A stretch of 64,000 nt of DNA, taken from contig CAVPUE010000010.1 in assembly GCA_963708895.1 (NCBI GenBank), forward strand, positions 118,910-182,909, read 5' to 3'. The position numbers and the translations under genes are program-made. Shown piece after piece: positions 1 to 9,393 of this stretch. The notes beneath the pieces were generated by a model. It was given only the letters and a program-made list of their open reading frames with translations. It was not told where the DNA came from and ran no database searches. Every line of letters begins with the position of its first letter. Within the stretch, counting starts at the first letter, position 1. The DNA is from Bacillus_BD sp963708895. GTDB lineage: Bacteria; Bacillota; Bacilli; Bacillales; Cytobacillaceae.

Positions 1-227
1 TCTCCTTCTTAAAGTAGGAATAGAACTAGACCATTATTATGTAGTTCACAAAAATATGTCGATTTTGCAACAAATATACTAAAAAACACACTATTTGTAG
101 TTTACTCTTCTTTCGTTAAGAATTCTAGTTATATGTAGGAAAAACAGAAAGCCATATCGGAGATGATTTTTTCCCCGCTAAAGAGTGACTCATGGTACGT
201 GATGATCGTAGAAAGGATTCAGTCTAT
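1..227. other. Intergenic stretch before the first gene
   Basis: AT-rich sequence with no supported gene. It presumably holds the promoter of the flavoprotein gene that follows, but I cannot pick a convincing -35/-10 pair. Confidence 0.4.
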
Positions 228-1490
228 ATGTATGATGTAATCGTAATTGGAGGAGGTCCCTCCGGATTAATGGCTGCCATCTCTGCTGGTGAAGCTGGTG
301 CAAAAGTATTATTAATTGATAAAGGGGATAAGCTAGGCCGCAAACTAGCGATTTCAGGTGGCGGTCGTTGTAATGTAACCAATAGGTTACCCGTTGATGA
401 ATTGATTAAACATATTCCAGGAAATGGTCGCTTTTTATATAGTGCTTTTTCAATTTTTAACAATGAAGATATTATCTTATTCTTTAACAAGCTAGGAATC
501 CAATTGAAAGAAGAAGATCATGGCAGAATGTTTCCTGTAAGTAATAAAGCACAATCCGTCGTAAATGTGTTGTTACAACGACTCGATGACTTACATGTAG
601 TAGTAAAAACAAACAGCCCTGTTGAAACGGTCCTGTATCAAGAAGGAAACAAAAAGGTTGTGAAATTAAAAAATGGAGAGAGTTTTGAAACCACTTCATT
701 AATTATCGCTGTTGGCGGAAAGTCTGTGCCACAAACCGGGTCTACCGGAGATGGGTATAAATGGGTAAAGAAAGCTGGACATACCATTACAGAACTTTTC
801 CCGACGGAAGTTCCTGTTACATCTAACGAAAAATTCATTAAAGAAAAATCGTTACAAGGTCTTTCATTAAGAGATGTAGCGTTAAGTGTCTTAAATGCGA
901 AAGGGAAATCAATTGTGACACATAAAATGGATATGATTTTTACCCATTTTGGCATCAGCGGCCCTGCTGTACTTAGATGCAGTCAGTTTATTGTCAAAGA
1001 GCTAAAGAAATCAAAAAACCATGAAGTGGTCGTCAATCTAGATATTTTTCCAGATAAAAAGGAAGAAGCCCTGTTTCAAGAAATCAATGGGCTCATCAAA
1101 ACAGAGCCGAAAAAGAGCATGAAGAATATTTTAAAAAACCTCATGCCTGAACGATATTTACTTTTCTTATTAGAGAAAAGTGACATCGACCCTTCTGCAC
1201 AAGGAGCCAATCTTTCAAATGAAAAACTTAGACTCTTTGTTGAAAACTGTAAGAGATTTCAGTTTAAAGTCCATGGAACGCTTCCAATTGAAAAAGCATT
1301 TATTACAGGTGGAGGAGTTTCCATTAAAGAAGTAGAACCGAAAACAATGGCATCAAAAAAAATGGATGGACTCTATTTTTGTGGTGAGATACTAGATATA
1401 CATGGCTATACAGGAGGATTCAATATTACAGCTGCATTTGTAACTGGTCGTTTGGCAGGACTCAATGCGGCCCAATATAGTAAGCAATAA
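228..1490 (+). CDS. ytfP: NAD(P)/FAD-dependent oxidoreductase, YtfP/HI0933 family
   Basis: A 420-residue flavoprotein of the HI0933-like family. The N-terminus carries the Rossmann dinucleotide-binding motif GGGPSG, followed by the family signature GGGRCN near residue 48. The C-terminus has the FAD-contacting stretch GGFNITAAF. The enzyme is probably cytosolic; its physiological substrate is unknown to me. I chose the ATG at 228 over the ATG at 192 because AAAGGA lies 11 bases upstream and because the protein then begins right at the Rossmann fold. B. subtilis YtfP is the closest named relative. It is transcribed alone, convergent with cse60. Confidence 0.85.
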   Translation: MYDVIVIGGGPSGLMAAISAGEAGAKVLLIDKGDKLGRKLAISGGGRCNVTNRLPVDELIKHIPGNGRFLYSAFSIFNNEDIILFFNKLGIQLKEEDHGRMFPVSNKAQSVVNVLLQRLDDLHVVVKTNSPVETVLYQEGNKKVVKLKNGESFETTSLIIAVGGKSVPQTGSTGDGYKWVKKAGHTITELFPTEVPVTSNEKFIKEKSLQGLSLRDVALSVLNAKGKSIVTHKMDMIFTHFGISGPAVLRCSQFIVKELKKSKNHEVVVNLDIFPDKKEEALFQEINGLIKTEPKKSMKNILKNLMPERYLLFLLEKSDIDPSAQGANLSNEKLRLFVENCKRFQFKVHGTLPIEKAFITGGGVSIKEVEPKTMASKKMDGLYFCGEILDIHGYTGGFNITAAFVTGRLAGLNAAQYSKQ

Positions 1491-1501
1491 AAGCTAAAAA
1501 T

Positions 1502-1533
1502 GAGCTTAATAGAGTGAGCCCTCTATTAAGCTC
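1502..1533 (-). terminator. Rho-independent terminator of cse60
   Basis: A perfect 13-bp stem (1502-1514 with 1521-1533) and 6-base loop. On the minus strand it is followed by ATTTTT. It overlaps the cse60 stop codon and may also stop transcripts arriving from ytfP. Confidence 0.75.
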
Positions 1534-1708
1534 GATAAATAACCATAGCAGAAAAACAATATATTTGATCTTCCTCATCCTCTGGCAAGGCAGCTACATT
1601 ATACTTGATATCAAGCAATTGCCGCTCCTCTAATTCTTCTAGAAATTCATTCATTTCCTCTTCTAAATCTTGTTCATGCTCCGTATCAAACAATTTAACT
1701 TGAATCAT
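1526..1708 (-). CDS. cse60: Sporulation protein Cse60
   Basis: A 60-residue acidic protein, the same length that gave Cse60 its name. It starts MIQVKLF and ends CFSAMVIYRA, with a Glu/Asp-rich helix (residues 10-30) in between. In B. subtilis, cse60 is a mother-cell gene under sigma-E control; its molecular function is not known. I chose the ATG at 1708 over the GTG directly before it because this gives 60 residues, with AGGGAG upstream. It points to a spore-forming host. Confidence 0.8.
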   Translation of the reverse strand: MIQVKLFDTEHEQDLEEEMNEFLEELEERQLLDIKYNVAALPEDEEDQIYCFSAMVIYRA

Positions 1709-1958
1709 CACGATCTCCCTCTCTTCGCCTTTTTAGTTATAGTATTGCCATTCTATTGTTTTTTTATTCTTCTAAATATTAAAAACAATCCTCTTTCAAT
1801 TTGCTCCTATTTTATCACTATAAATTAAAAATTTTATATTATCTCAATTATTACTAATAGACGTAATCGTATTTATATTGTATTCTATTTTAGAATATAC
1901 TATTTATTCAGACTTTTCTATCTATTAGATAAAAAAGTCCTATAAAAGGGGGATATTG

Positions 1959-3140
1959 ATGAAGAAAAGAAAGCTTCAAGCAGCCTTTATGTCACTTATT
2001 CTTTCTGCAGGAGTCTTAGCAGCCTGTACAGGTGAACAATCTTCTAGTAATGAAGGTAACAGTGGTGATGGTGATTCTATCAAAATTGGCGCGAACTTGG
2101 AGTTAACTGGTAATGTCGCCTCATATGGTACAGGAATTGCTAATGGATTAGAACTTGCTCTAGAAGAAATTAATAAAGATGGCATCGATGGAAAAAACCT
2201 TGAACTGATTAAATACGATAATAAGTCTGAGGCAGCAGAAGCCACAAATGGGGCTTTAAAGCTAATGAATCAAGACGGAGTTTCTATGATTGTTGGAGCA
2301 GCAACCACAACGAATACATTAGCACAAGTACAGCTTTCCGAGGATAATCAAGTTCCGATTATTACGCCATCTGGAACGAATCCAGATATTACATTCAAGG
2401 ATGGAAAGTTAAACGAGTATATGTTCAGAACTAGTTTTATTGACCCCTTTCAAGGTGAAGCGGCTGCTAACTTTGCTGCTGATCATTTAAAAGTGAAGAA
2501 TGCTGCGATTTTAATCGATAACAATAGTGATTACGCAAAAGGGTTAGCCGCAGCCTTTAAAGATGCATTCGAGGCAAAGGGTGGACAAGTCATTGCTGAA
2601 GAAGCCTACGCAGCAAAGGATACGGAATTCCGTACACAAATAACAAGTTTAAAAAATAAAAATCCAGAGTTTGTTTATATCCCTGGGTATTATGAAGAAG
2701 CAGGTTTAATTTTAAAACAAGCAAAAGAATTAGGGTTAAATGCACCATTTATGGGTGGTGACGGCTGGGATTCACCAACATTGGTCGAAATTGCTGGTGC
2801 TGATGCTTTAGATAATGCCTATATCACCAATCACTATTCTTCTGGCGATAGCGATGAAAAAATTCAAAATTTCGTAAAAGTATTTGAAGAGAAATATGGC
2901 AAAAAGCCAGATGCCTTCAACGCTCTTGGCTATGATACCGGCTATATAGTAGCTGATGCGATTAAACGTGCTGGAACTGGCGATTCTGAAGCAATCAAAA
3001 AGGCATTAGAAGAAACGAAAGATCTTTCTCTTGTAACAGGTCAATTCACGTACGACGAAAAGCATAATCCTGTTAAATCTGCTACTATCTTAACTTATGA
3101 AAATGGTGTACAAGTCTTTGAAACGAAGGTAAACCCATAA
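1959..3140 (+). CDS. Branched-chain amino acid ABC transporter, substrate-binding lipoprotein
   Basis: A 393-residue periplasmic-binding-type protein of the LivJ/LivK (peripla_BP_6) family. It has a lipoprotein signal peptide with lipobox VLAAC and a Ser/Gly-rich linker, so it should be anchored outside the membrane. Internal family motifs include ELTG near residue 50 and the region around GYDTGY near residue 328. The ATG at 1959 follows AAAGGGGGA; a TTG directly before it is less likely. It is the first gene of an operon with livH, livM, livG and livF. A terminator-like hairpin after it probably keeps its level above that of the membrane genes. The ligand (Leu/Ile/Val or another amide/amino acid) is inferred from family only. 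Confidence 0.9.
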   Translation: MKKRKLQAAFMSLILSAGVLAACTGEQSSSNEGNSGDGDSIKIGANLELTGNVASYGTGIANGLELALEEINKDGIDGKNLELIKYDNKSEAAEATNGALKLMNQDGVSMIVGAATTTNTLAQVQLSEDNQVPIITPSGTNPDITFKDGKLNEYMFRTSFIDPFQGEAAANFAADHLKVKNAAILIDNNSDYAKGLAAAFKDAFEAKGGQVIAEEAYAAKDTEFRTQITSLKNKNPEFVYIPGYYEEAGLILKQAKELGLNAPFMGGDGWDSPTLVEIAGADALDNAYITNHYSSGDSDEKIQNFVKVFEEKYGKKPDAFNALGYDTGYIVADAIKRAGTGDSEAIKKALEETKDLSLVTGQFTYDEKHNPVKSATILTYENGVQVFETKVNP

Positions 3141-3161
3141 TAGTACTATTCTAACGATGAT

Positions 3162-3203
3162 AGAAATAGGGGGCTATACACTGCCCCCTATTTCTAAATT
3201 TTT
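3162..3203 (+). terminator. Intra-operon attenuating hairpin
   Basis: A 12-bp perfect stem (3162-3173 with 3184-3195), extended by one C-G pair, followed by a T-rich run. It lies between the binding-protein gene and livH, where partial termination would favour the binding protein. Confidence 0.75.
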
Positions 3204-3234
3204 ATAAGTAGTTTTAATCTAGGAGTGAGCCTAT

Positions 3235-4113
3235 ATGGAGCTTGTACAACAAATCATAAATGGAATTTCACTTGGAAGTATATATGCCTTAATTGCACTT
3301 GGATACACCATGGTATATGGGATCGTAAAATTAATTAATTTTGCCCATGGCGATATTTTCATGATTGGTTCATTTATTGGCTTTTATTCGATTACCATTC
3401 TTAATCTTGAATTGTTCCCTGCCCTTATCCTCTCTATGGTTGTTTGTGCCATTTTTGGCGTTCTTATTGAGCGAATCGCCTATAAACCATTACGAAACGC
3501 AACTAGAATTGCAGCACTTATTACGGCAATTGGTGTCTCCCTCTTCATTGAAAATGGTTTTATCTATATTAGAGGGGCACAACCCGTTGCCTATCCTGGA
3601 GACATCCTCCCTATCAAAAATATCGAATGGTTTGGTCTTACCATTAGCAGTCAGTCACTATCGATTCTTGGCATCTCAATTACCCTTATGATTATCCTTC
3701 AATTGATCGTTCATAAAACAAAGATAGGTAAAGCGATGCGCGCTGTTTCCCTCGATTATGATGCAGCTAGATTAATGGGGATTAACGTGAACAATACCAT
3801 CTCAGCCACCTTTGCGATTGGTTCAGCACTTGCAGGTGCCGCTGGAGTTATTTTTGGACTTTATTATATTAAAATCGAACCGTTAATGGGCATTATCCCC
3901 GGGTTGAAGGCATTTATTGCAGCAGTACTCGGAGGTATTGGATTGATTCCAGGAGCAATGGTTGGTGGTCTCTTACTCGGGCTGATTGAATCGCTTGTAA
4001 GTGCGGCCGGCTTTTCTTTATGGCGTGATGGAGTGGCTTTTATTGTCTTAATCCTTATCTTAATTTTCCGTCCATCAGGCCTATTAGGTAAAAATACGAA
4101 GGAAAAAGTTTAA
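3235..4113 (+). CDS. livH: Branched-chain amino acid ABC transporter permease LivH
   Basis: A 292-residue integral membrane permease with about eight hydrophobic segments. It begins with the typical LivH start (GISLGSIYALIALGYTMVYG) and contains the NFAHGD motif at residues 37-42, both diagnostic of LivH. It pairs with LivM in the membrane to form the channel. RBS TAGGAGTGAG precedes the ATG. It sits between the binding-protein gene and livM (14-base gap), so the set forms a complete importer. Confidence 0.93.
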   Translation: MELVQQIINGISLGSIYALIALGYTMVYGIVKLINFAHGDIFMIGSFIGFYSITILNLELFPALILSMVVCAIFGVLIERIAYKPLRNATRIAALITAIGVSLFIENGFIYIRGAQPVAYPGDILPIKNIEWFGLTISSQSLSILGISITLMIILQLIVHKTKIGKAMRAVSLDYDAARLMGINVNNTISATFAIGSALAGAAGVIFGLYYIKIEPLMGIIPGLKAFIAAVLGGIGLIPGAMVGGLLLGLIESLVSAAGFSLWRDGVAFIVLILILIFRPSGLLGKNTKEKV

Positions 4114-4127
4114 GGGGGTCTCGAATC

Positions 4128-5102
4128 ATGTCTTTTATGAAAAGATCAAAGGGATTTTGGATCTCGATTTTACTTGCCCTCGTTGTTTTTTTCACCATTC
4201 AATTCCTGATTATCCTTGGTGCGATTAATCCCTTTTACCAAAATATGATCTTTACGATTGCAATCCATATTATGCTAGCGACTAGTTTGCATCTTATTAT
4301 TGGAATTACAGGACAATTTTCCATTGGACATGCTGGATTTCTTGCCCTTGGTGCCTATGCATCTGCAGTTGTGACCATGAAAATGGGACTTCCCTTCCCG
4401 TTCGCTATTCTCGCAAGTGGTATTGTTGCTGCCTTATCAGGGTTAGTCATTGGGATTCCAACCCTCCGTTTAAAGGGCGATTATCTAGCGATTGCTACTT
4501 TAGGGTTTGGTGAAATTGTCAGGATTGTCTTATTAAACATTGACTATGTTGGTGGGGCAAGTGGAATGCAAGTCTCTCACCTAGCCTCTTGGCCGTGGAT
4601 CTTTTTTACAGCTCTCATCACGATCGTGGTTATTCGAAATTTCACAGATTCTACTTATGGAAGAGCGTGTATATCCGTAAGAGAAGATGAAATAGCCGCT
4701 GATGCTATGGGAATCAATACGACCTATTATAAAGTAACCGCCTTTATGATTGGAGCTTTTTTTGCTGGAGTGGCTGGCTCCCTTTATGCACATAACTTTT
4801 ATATTATTCAACCTTCCAATTTCGGATTTTTAAAGTCGATCGAAATTTTAATTTATGTCGTTCTTGGCGGATTGGGAAGCCTTTCTGGATCCGTGATTGC
4901 CGCAATACTATTAACAATCATTTCTACTTTTCTACAAAATTATCCTGAAACAAGAATGGTGATCTATAGTTTAGTTCTCATCATCATGATGATCTATCGA
5001 CCTCAAGGATTAATGGGAACGAGGGAACTTACATCGATCTTCAAAAAGCGTTCAGTGGCTAAAGGAGGAATACATGATGGAAACAAACACACCTCTGCTT
5101 AA
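4128..5102 (+). CDS. livM: Branched-chain amino acid ABC transporter permease LivM
   Basis: A 324-residue membrane permease and partner of LivH. LivM hallmarks are GQFSIGHAGFLALGAYASA (residues 62-80) and the cytosolic coupling segment GRACISVREDEIAADAMGIN near residue 178. The basic hydrophilic tail overlaps the livG start by 29 bases, consistent with translational coupling. RBS AAGGGGGTC lies upstream. Confidence 0.93.
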   Translation: MSFMKRSKGFWISILLALVVFFTIQFLIILGAINPFYQNMIFTIAIHIMLATSLHLIIGITGQFSIGHAGFLALGAYASAVVTMKMGLPFPFAILASGIVAALSGLVIGIPTLRLKGDYLAIATLGFGEIVRIVLLNIDYVGGASGMQVSHLASWPWIFFTALITIVVIRNFTDSTYGRACISVREDEIAADAMGINTTYYKVTAFMIGAFFAGVAGSLYAHNFYIIQPSNFGFLKSIEILIYVVLGGLGSLSGSVIAAILLTIISTFLQNYPETRMVIYSLVLIIMMIYRPQGLMGTRELTSIFKKRSVAKGGIHDGNKHTSA

Positions 5103-5856
5103 AGTGGATGGGATTGGAATTCAATTTGGTGGCTTAAAAGCAGTTTCAGACATCACTCTAGAAATTAACAAAGGAGAACTGATTGGTCTAATCGGACCCA
5201 ATGGTGCAGGTAAAACTACTTTTTTCAATCTCATCACAGGCGTCTATGTCCCAACAGAAGGAAAGATCCTTTTAAATGAAAAAAAGCTAAATGGACTCCC
5301 TCCCTATAGAATCACACAAAAGGGAATTAGCCGCACCTTCCAAAACATTCGTTTATTTGGTGAATTGTCGGTATTAGATAATGTGAAAGTAGCTTATCAT
5401 TCCTTGGCCAAGCATGGGATGATATCCTCTATTCTTCGTCTACCTTCTCATTTTTCGGGAGAAAGGGAAATCGAAGAAAAAGCCATACAGTTTATAAAGA
5501 TTTTTAACTTAGAGGAATTTAAATATGAAAAAGCTAAAAATCTTCCTTATGGTCAACAACGGAGACTTGAAATTGCTCGAGCACTCGCCGCAATGCCCGA
5601 TTTATTATTACTTGATGAACCTGCTGCAGGGATGAATCCACACGAAACAAAGGATTTAATGCAGCTCATTTCTTTTATTCGTGAAAAATTCAATTTAACT
5701 GTTATTCTCATTGAACACGATATGCATTTAGTGATGGGTGTTTGTGAAAAAATCTATGTATTGGATCATGGACAATTGATTGCTCAAGGTTCACCAGAGG
5801 AAATTAGAAATAATCCCAAAGTCATTGAAGCCTATCTTGGCGAGGAGGTGTCCTAA
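5074..5856 (+). CDS. livG: Branched-chain amino acid ABC transporter ATPase LivG
   Basis: A 260-residue ABC ATPase. Walker A is GPNGAGKTT near residue 41. The signature is the LivG-type LPYGQQRRLEIARAL rather than LSGGQ, and Walker B is LLLLDEPAAGMNP. The switch His is in IEHDMHLV. The ATG follows AAAGGAGGA at 5061-5069, inside the end of livM. It powers the LivHM channel together with LivF. Confidence 0.94.
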   Translation: MMETNTPLLKVDGIGIQFGGLKAVSDITLEINKGELIGLIGPNGAGKTTFFNLITGVYVPTEGKILLNEKKLNGLPPYRITQKGISRTFQNIRLFGELSVLDNVKVAYHSLAKHGMISSILRLPSHFSGEREIEEKAIQFIKIFNLEEFKYEKAKNLPYGQQRRLEIARALAAMPDLLLLDEPAAGMNPHETKDLMQLISFIREKFNLTVILIEHDMHLVMGVCEKIYVLDHGQLIAQGSPEEIRNNPKVIEAYLGEEVS

Positions 5857-5860
5857 AAGA

Positions 5861-6568
5861 ATGCTTAAAGTTGATGGAATTGATGTCTACTATGGACATA
5901 TCCATGCTCTAAAAGAAGTGTCTTTAGAGGTGAACCAAGGAGAAATTGTCACCTTAATTGGTGCTAATGGAGCGGGTAAAAGTACTTTACTAAAAACCAT
6001 TTCTGGTTTATTGAAGCCCAAAAAAGGAAGTATTACTTTCGATGGCTTTTCAATCGCCGGAAAACCGACACAGTATATGGTTAAAAGAGGCATTTCACAG
6101 GTGCCAGAAGGTCGTCGAGTATTTGCGACAATGAGTGTAGAAGAAAATCTTGAATTAGGTGCCTATTTACGAAGCGATAAAAGAGGCGTGAAAACAGATT
6201 TCGAAAAAGTATATGAGTTGTTTCCACGTCTTCTCGAGAGAAGAAAACAAGCAGCAGGTACACTTTCCGGTGGTGAACAACAAATGTTAGCGATGGGAAG
6301 AGCCTTAATGGCAAAACCTCGATTACTACTATTAGATGAGCCGTCGATGGGATTAGCGCCACTATTAGTCAAAACCATTTTTACAATTATTCAAGAAATC
6401 AATTCAAGCGGTACAACGATTATGCTAGTTGAACAAAATGCAAATATGGCTCTTTCCATTGCACACCGCGCTTATGTGATTGAAACCGGAAAAGTGGTCA
6501 TTAACGGCTCAGCTACTGAGCTAAGATCAAGTGATAAAATCAAGATGGCTTATCTAGGTGGGCTATAG
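5861..6568 (+). CDS. livF: Branched-chain amino acid ABC transporter ATPase LivF
   Basis: A 235-residue ABC ATPase. Walker A is GANGAGKST, the signature is LSGGEQQMLAMGRAL, Walker B is LLLLDEPSMGLAP, and EQNA carries the LivF-type switch. The start at 5861 is set by GAGGAGGTG at 5842-5850 and by homology; the open frame runs further upstream inside livG but that is not coding. It is the last gene of the operon and is followed by a terminator. Confidence 0.94.
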   Translation: MLKVDGIDVYYGHIHALKEVSLEVNQGEIVTLIGANGAGKSTLLKTISGLLKPKKGSITFDGFSIAGKPTQYMVKRGISQVPEGRRVFATMSVEENLELGAYLRSDKRGVKTDFEKVYELFPRLLERRKQAAGTLSGGEQQMLAMGRALMAKPRLLLLDEPSMGLAPLLVKTIFTIIQEINSSGTTIMLVEQNANMALSIAHRAYVIETGKVVINGSATELRSSDKIKMAYLGGL

Positions 6569-6622
6569 ATGATATTATTAAAAAAAGAAAAGCTTTTTCC
6601 AAATGAATGTGGATTCATATTG

Positions 6623-6660
6623 AAACAGCACAGCTAAAATGTGCTGTTTTCCATTTCCTG
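6623..6660 (+). terminator. Terminator of the liv operon
   Basis: A 10-bp perfect stem (6623-6632 with 6640-6649) with a 7-base loop and a T-rich tail. Confidence 0.75.
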
Positions 6661-6667
6661 TTCATTT

Positions 6668-6877
6668 TTACACAAGTACATGATCTTCGTTTTCTACTAA
6701 CCCATTCTCAGTTGAAAAAGTATATTGTACCGAGCTATTCAAAAGAAATAATTCGTATTTTGCTTTATACTGACAAAAAGTACAGCATTCCATTGAACGC
6801 TTATCTATTTCCTTCACATGTGGAGCAGACAACAGTTTTAGCCCCTTTAATACATGTTGTTCACATACCTTAACCAT
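6668..6877 (-). CDS. Small CxxH...CxxC putative zinc-binding protein
   Basis: A 69-residue protein with CEQH at residues 5-8 and CTFC at residues 32-35. This spacing is like the small CxxH/CxxC proteins of Bacillales (YyzF type), so a single structural zinc site is plausible. GGGGGAT lies 7 bases upstream of the ATG, which supports translation. It lies alone between the liv operon and the catechol regulator. The function is unknown, and the second half (after about residue 45) has no recognisable motif. Confidence 0.5.
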   Translation of the reverse strand: MVKVCEQHVLKGLKLLSAPHVKEIDKRSMECCTFCQYKAKYELFLLNSSVQYTFSTENGLVENEDHVLV

Positions 6878-6924
6878 TCGAAATCCCCCAATTTCTAGTT
6901 TTATTTCAACTATCCTATCTTGAC

Positions 6925-8785
6925 TTAATCAATCTCTAGTTTCCCTATTACCATTAACGCCTGAAGAGCTAAATAGATCTCATGTCTTGTATAAGCCTTA
7001 CTCATATCTAATTGCAGTATTTCATTTAAGCGACCCAGTCGATACCGTAAGCCACTTATGGAAAAATTCATCGCTCGAGCTGTTTGGTGAACATTGGAAC
7101 CGTTTTCTAAATAATGGTAGAGTGTTTTCGTTAATTCCATATTTTTAGCTTGATCTTCTTCTACTAAATCACCTAATATTTTATTCGCAAAGTTTTCAAT
7201 CGTCTCCAAATCTTTCGCTTGAAGCAGCATTCCTATAATCCCTAATGAATCGAAAAAAACAAGGTTTTGATGATAATTAGTCACTTTCAACGAGGCTATA
7301 CTTTCATCATATAATTGGGAGGCTCTTTCAATAGAAGGAGAACTTGAACTAACTCCCATTTCAAACAAGGACTTTGGATATCGTGTCATACAATAGTCAA
7401 GAGTTTGCTGACATAAGCTCTCCTTTTTCAAATGACTTTTCATTATCATAGATTCAGAAAATAGAATGATGATATTCCCTGATTTTTGACCTAATAGCCC
7501 ATTTACTCCTTTTGTTTTTAAAAATTTCAAAAGATCATTCATGAATTGATCATTAAATTCCATTTCTTTGTTAATCGAGGACTCCTCAAACTGCCGATGA
7601 ATCGCAACCATAAAATAGGGCGCATATAATTCAAAATCGATATAATGAGCACGATCTACAATTTCAGATTTTGTAATACGTTTACTTAAAATATCTTCAA
7701 GAAAGCTTCCTCTTAATTGCTGTTCTGTATTAATACGAGTTCGCTCATTCAATAGATGTAAAGAACAAGCAAGTGAAAACTGTCCTAAAATCATTTCGTC
7801 TGCTTCACTAACCGTGTTTGCCTCAGTAAGAAATGAACAATACCCTTGAATATTTTGGCGAAAATAAATAGGTGAAATAACTCGCTTGTATCCAGGTGCA
7901 ATATCAAGAATGATTGTTTGATTCATCTCTTTCTTTTTGTTATCTTGTTCTAGCCATTCTTTGAATTGGCTTGAATACTTTGTTGCCTCTTCCATCGATA
8001 TCCCCGCAACGGCACGTATCTCACAATCAAGGGTTTCAATAATGAGAGGCATTCTCATTGTTTCATACCAAATATTTGTCATCGATTGCAAACCTGTTTC
8101 ATATACAATTTCTTTAAATAATTTTAAATGAACATCATATGTTCTACTTAAGCTATCTCGTTCTACTCTTAGCTTATCGTAGGTTTCTTCCAACTCATCA
8201 TACATCCGGTCCGCTTCATAAAAATAAATCTCTTTTTCAATATCACTATCGCCATTCCATTCCTCAACTGTCTTAGACACCCAATGACAATGTTCATGTC
8301 CCATAGCAACACACTGAGTTTCCTTCGTAATCACTTTTTTCCCCATAATGGTCGAGAGATAGCCGCTCGCATACCCTACTAATGAATGACAAACAGACTC
8401 TTCACTATAACCAAAAATCTTGATATGTTCCTGGGCTTCATTGGAATGGACCCAATCCCCTTCAAAATGTAATGTCCCCTTATCAAAGTCGACTTCACAT
8501 ATCAATAGGTTCTACTTGTACATGACCATTTAATGTATGTATTCTAGGACCAGCCAGTATCAGGTCTTTAGGATTCTCCCACTCTCTTTCCTGCAATTGT
8601 AGAGTATCCGTTACTCCGCAATTCCAGCCATAACGACGCAGAAATCCTTTTGCCCTCTCACTTCCTAATGTATCAATCAGTTCCCTTCGTAGGGCTCCAA
8701 ATGCCGAACTTGGGATATTAATCATCGGCTCGGAGTTCATATCATCATTTTGTATGTTGATATTGCTATCAATCAATGCTTTCAC
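6925..8785 (-). pseudogene. XylR-N / V4R / PucR-type transcriptional regulator, frameshifted
   Basis: Two abutting open frames make up one regulator. The N-terminal piece (8785-8495) is an XylR-N-type sensory domain, ending in VEPIDM and then a stop. The second piece (8505-6925) begins ICEVDFDKG and continues as a V4R domain with three Cys near TQCVAMGHEHCHW. It then has a helical linker, a middle sensory region and a C-terminal PucR-type helix-turn-helix (TARAMNFSISGLRYRL). Removing one base near 8503-8509 restores a single 619-residue protein. Such regulators sense aromatic compounds, and the neighbours are catechol 2,3-dioxygenase and its ferredoxin, so it likely controls them. Its own start is uncertain: GTG at 8785 or TTG at 8776, the latter better spaced from AGGCGGTGA. 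Confidence 0.75.
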
Positions 8786-8999
8786 CGCCTAAGGAATAAA
8801 ATAATGTATGTGTAATAGCTCTAATCATCTTACATTAATATGAATCTTCACTATTATACAATAAATTCTGAATATTTAATACAAATTATTGTACAATATT
8901 TTTATGAAAATGAATTAGATGTCGTTTCACTCCTACCAATTCATTACACATCTTATTTCATCCTTAGGCAGATTCACATTTCAAGTTTTCCTTGAAGTA

Positions 9000-9335
9000 C
9001 TAATTACCTTCACCTATTTTTGCTAGATTAGATTCATTCTGTTGTTTTTTCTCATCTTCTACTGTAATCATTTCTAGGTCACTCTTTGCTGTCATGCAGC
9101 AGGCCAGAGCGTAGCTATTCGCTAATTCTTCATCCGATAAAGCATCTTGTGAACGAACTAATTCTTGATTGTAGTCACCGTTTAGCACTTTCACCTTGCA
9201 CATCCCACAACCACCTCGAATACATCCGGTTGGAATTGGAATAAACTGGTCACGAGCTGCTCTTAATGGTGTCACATTTGGTGCACAAGCATATTCAAAT
9301 TGTTGCCCTCTTGCTTTCAGAGTTATGTTATACAT
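9000..9335 (-). CDS. XylT-like 2Fe-2S ferredoxin
   Basis: A 111-residue plant-type [2Fe-2S] ferredoxin. The cluster ligands are visible as TGCIRGGCGMCKV (C-x4-C-x2-C) and a fourth Cys in ALACCM. In meta-cleavage pathways, a ferredoxin of this type (XylT/DmpQ) re-reduces the active-site iron of catechol 2,3-dioxygenase after inactivation. It lies 58 bases downstream of the dioxygenase on the same strand, which matches that role. The Lys/Gln-rich C-terminal tail is longer than usual. Confidence 0.85.
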   Translation of the reverse strand: MYNITLKARGQQFEYACAPNVTPLRAARDQFIPIPTGCIRGGCGMCKVKVLNGDYNQELVRSQDALSDEELANSYALACCMTAKSDLEMITVEDEKKQQNESNLAKIGEGN

Positions 9336-9393
9336 TCAATCTCTCCTCTCTTTTGCTTTTCCTTGTCTATCTCAGACACTTCCATTTTTCTAC

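Noticed and set aside
6205..6378. Minus-strand open frames opposite livF and other well-supported genes
   Set aside because: They are shadows of conserved coding frames, with no RBS and no recognisable protein.
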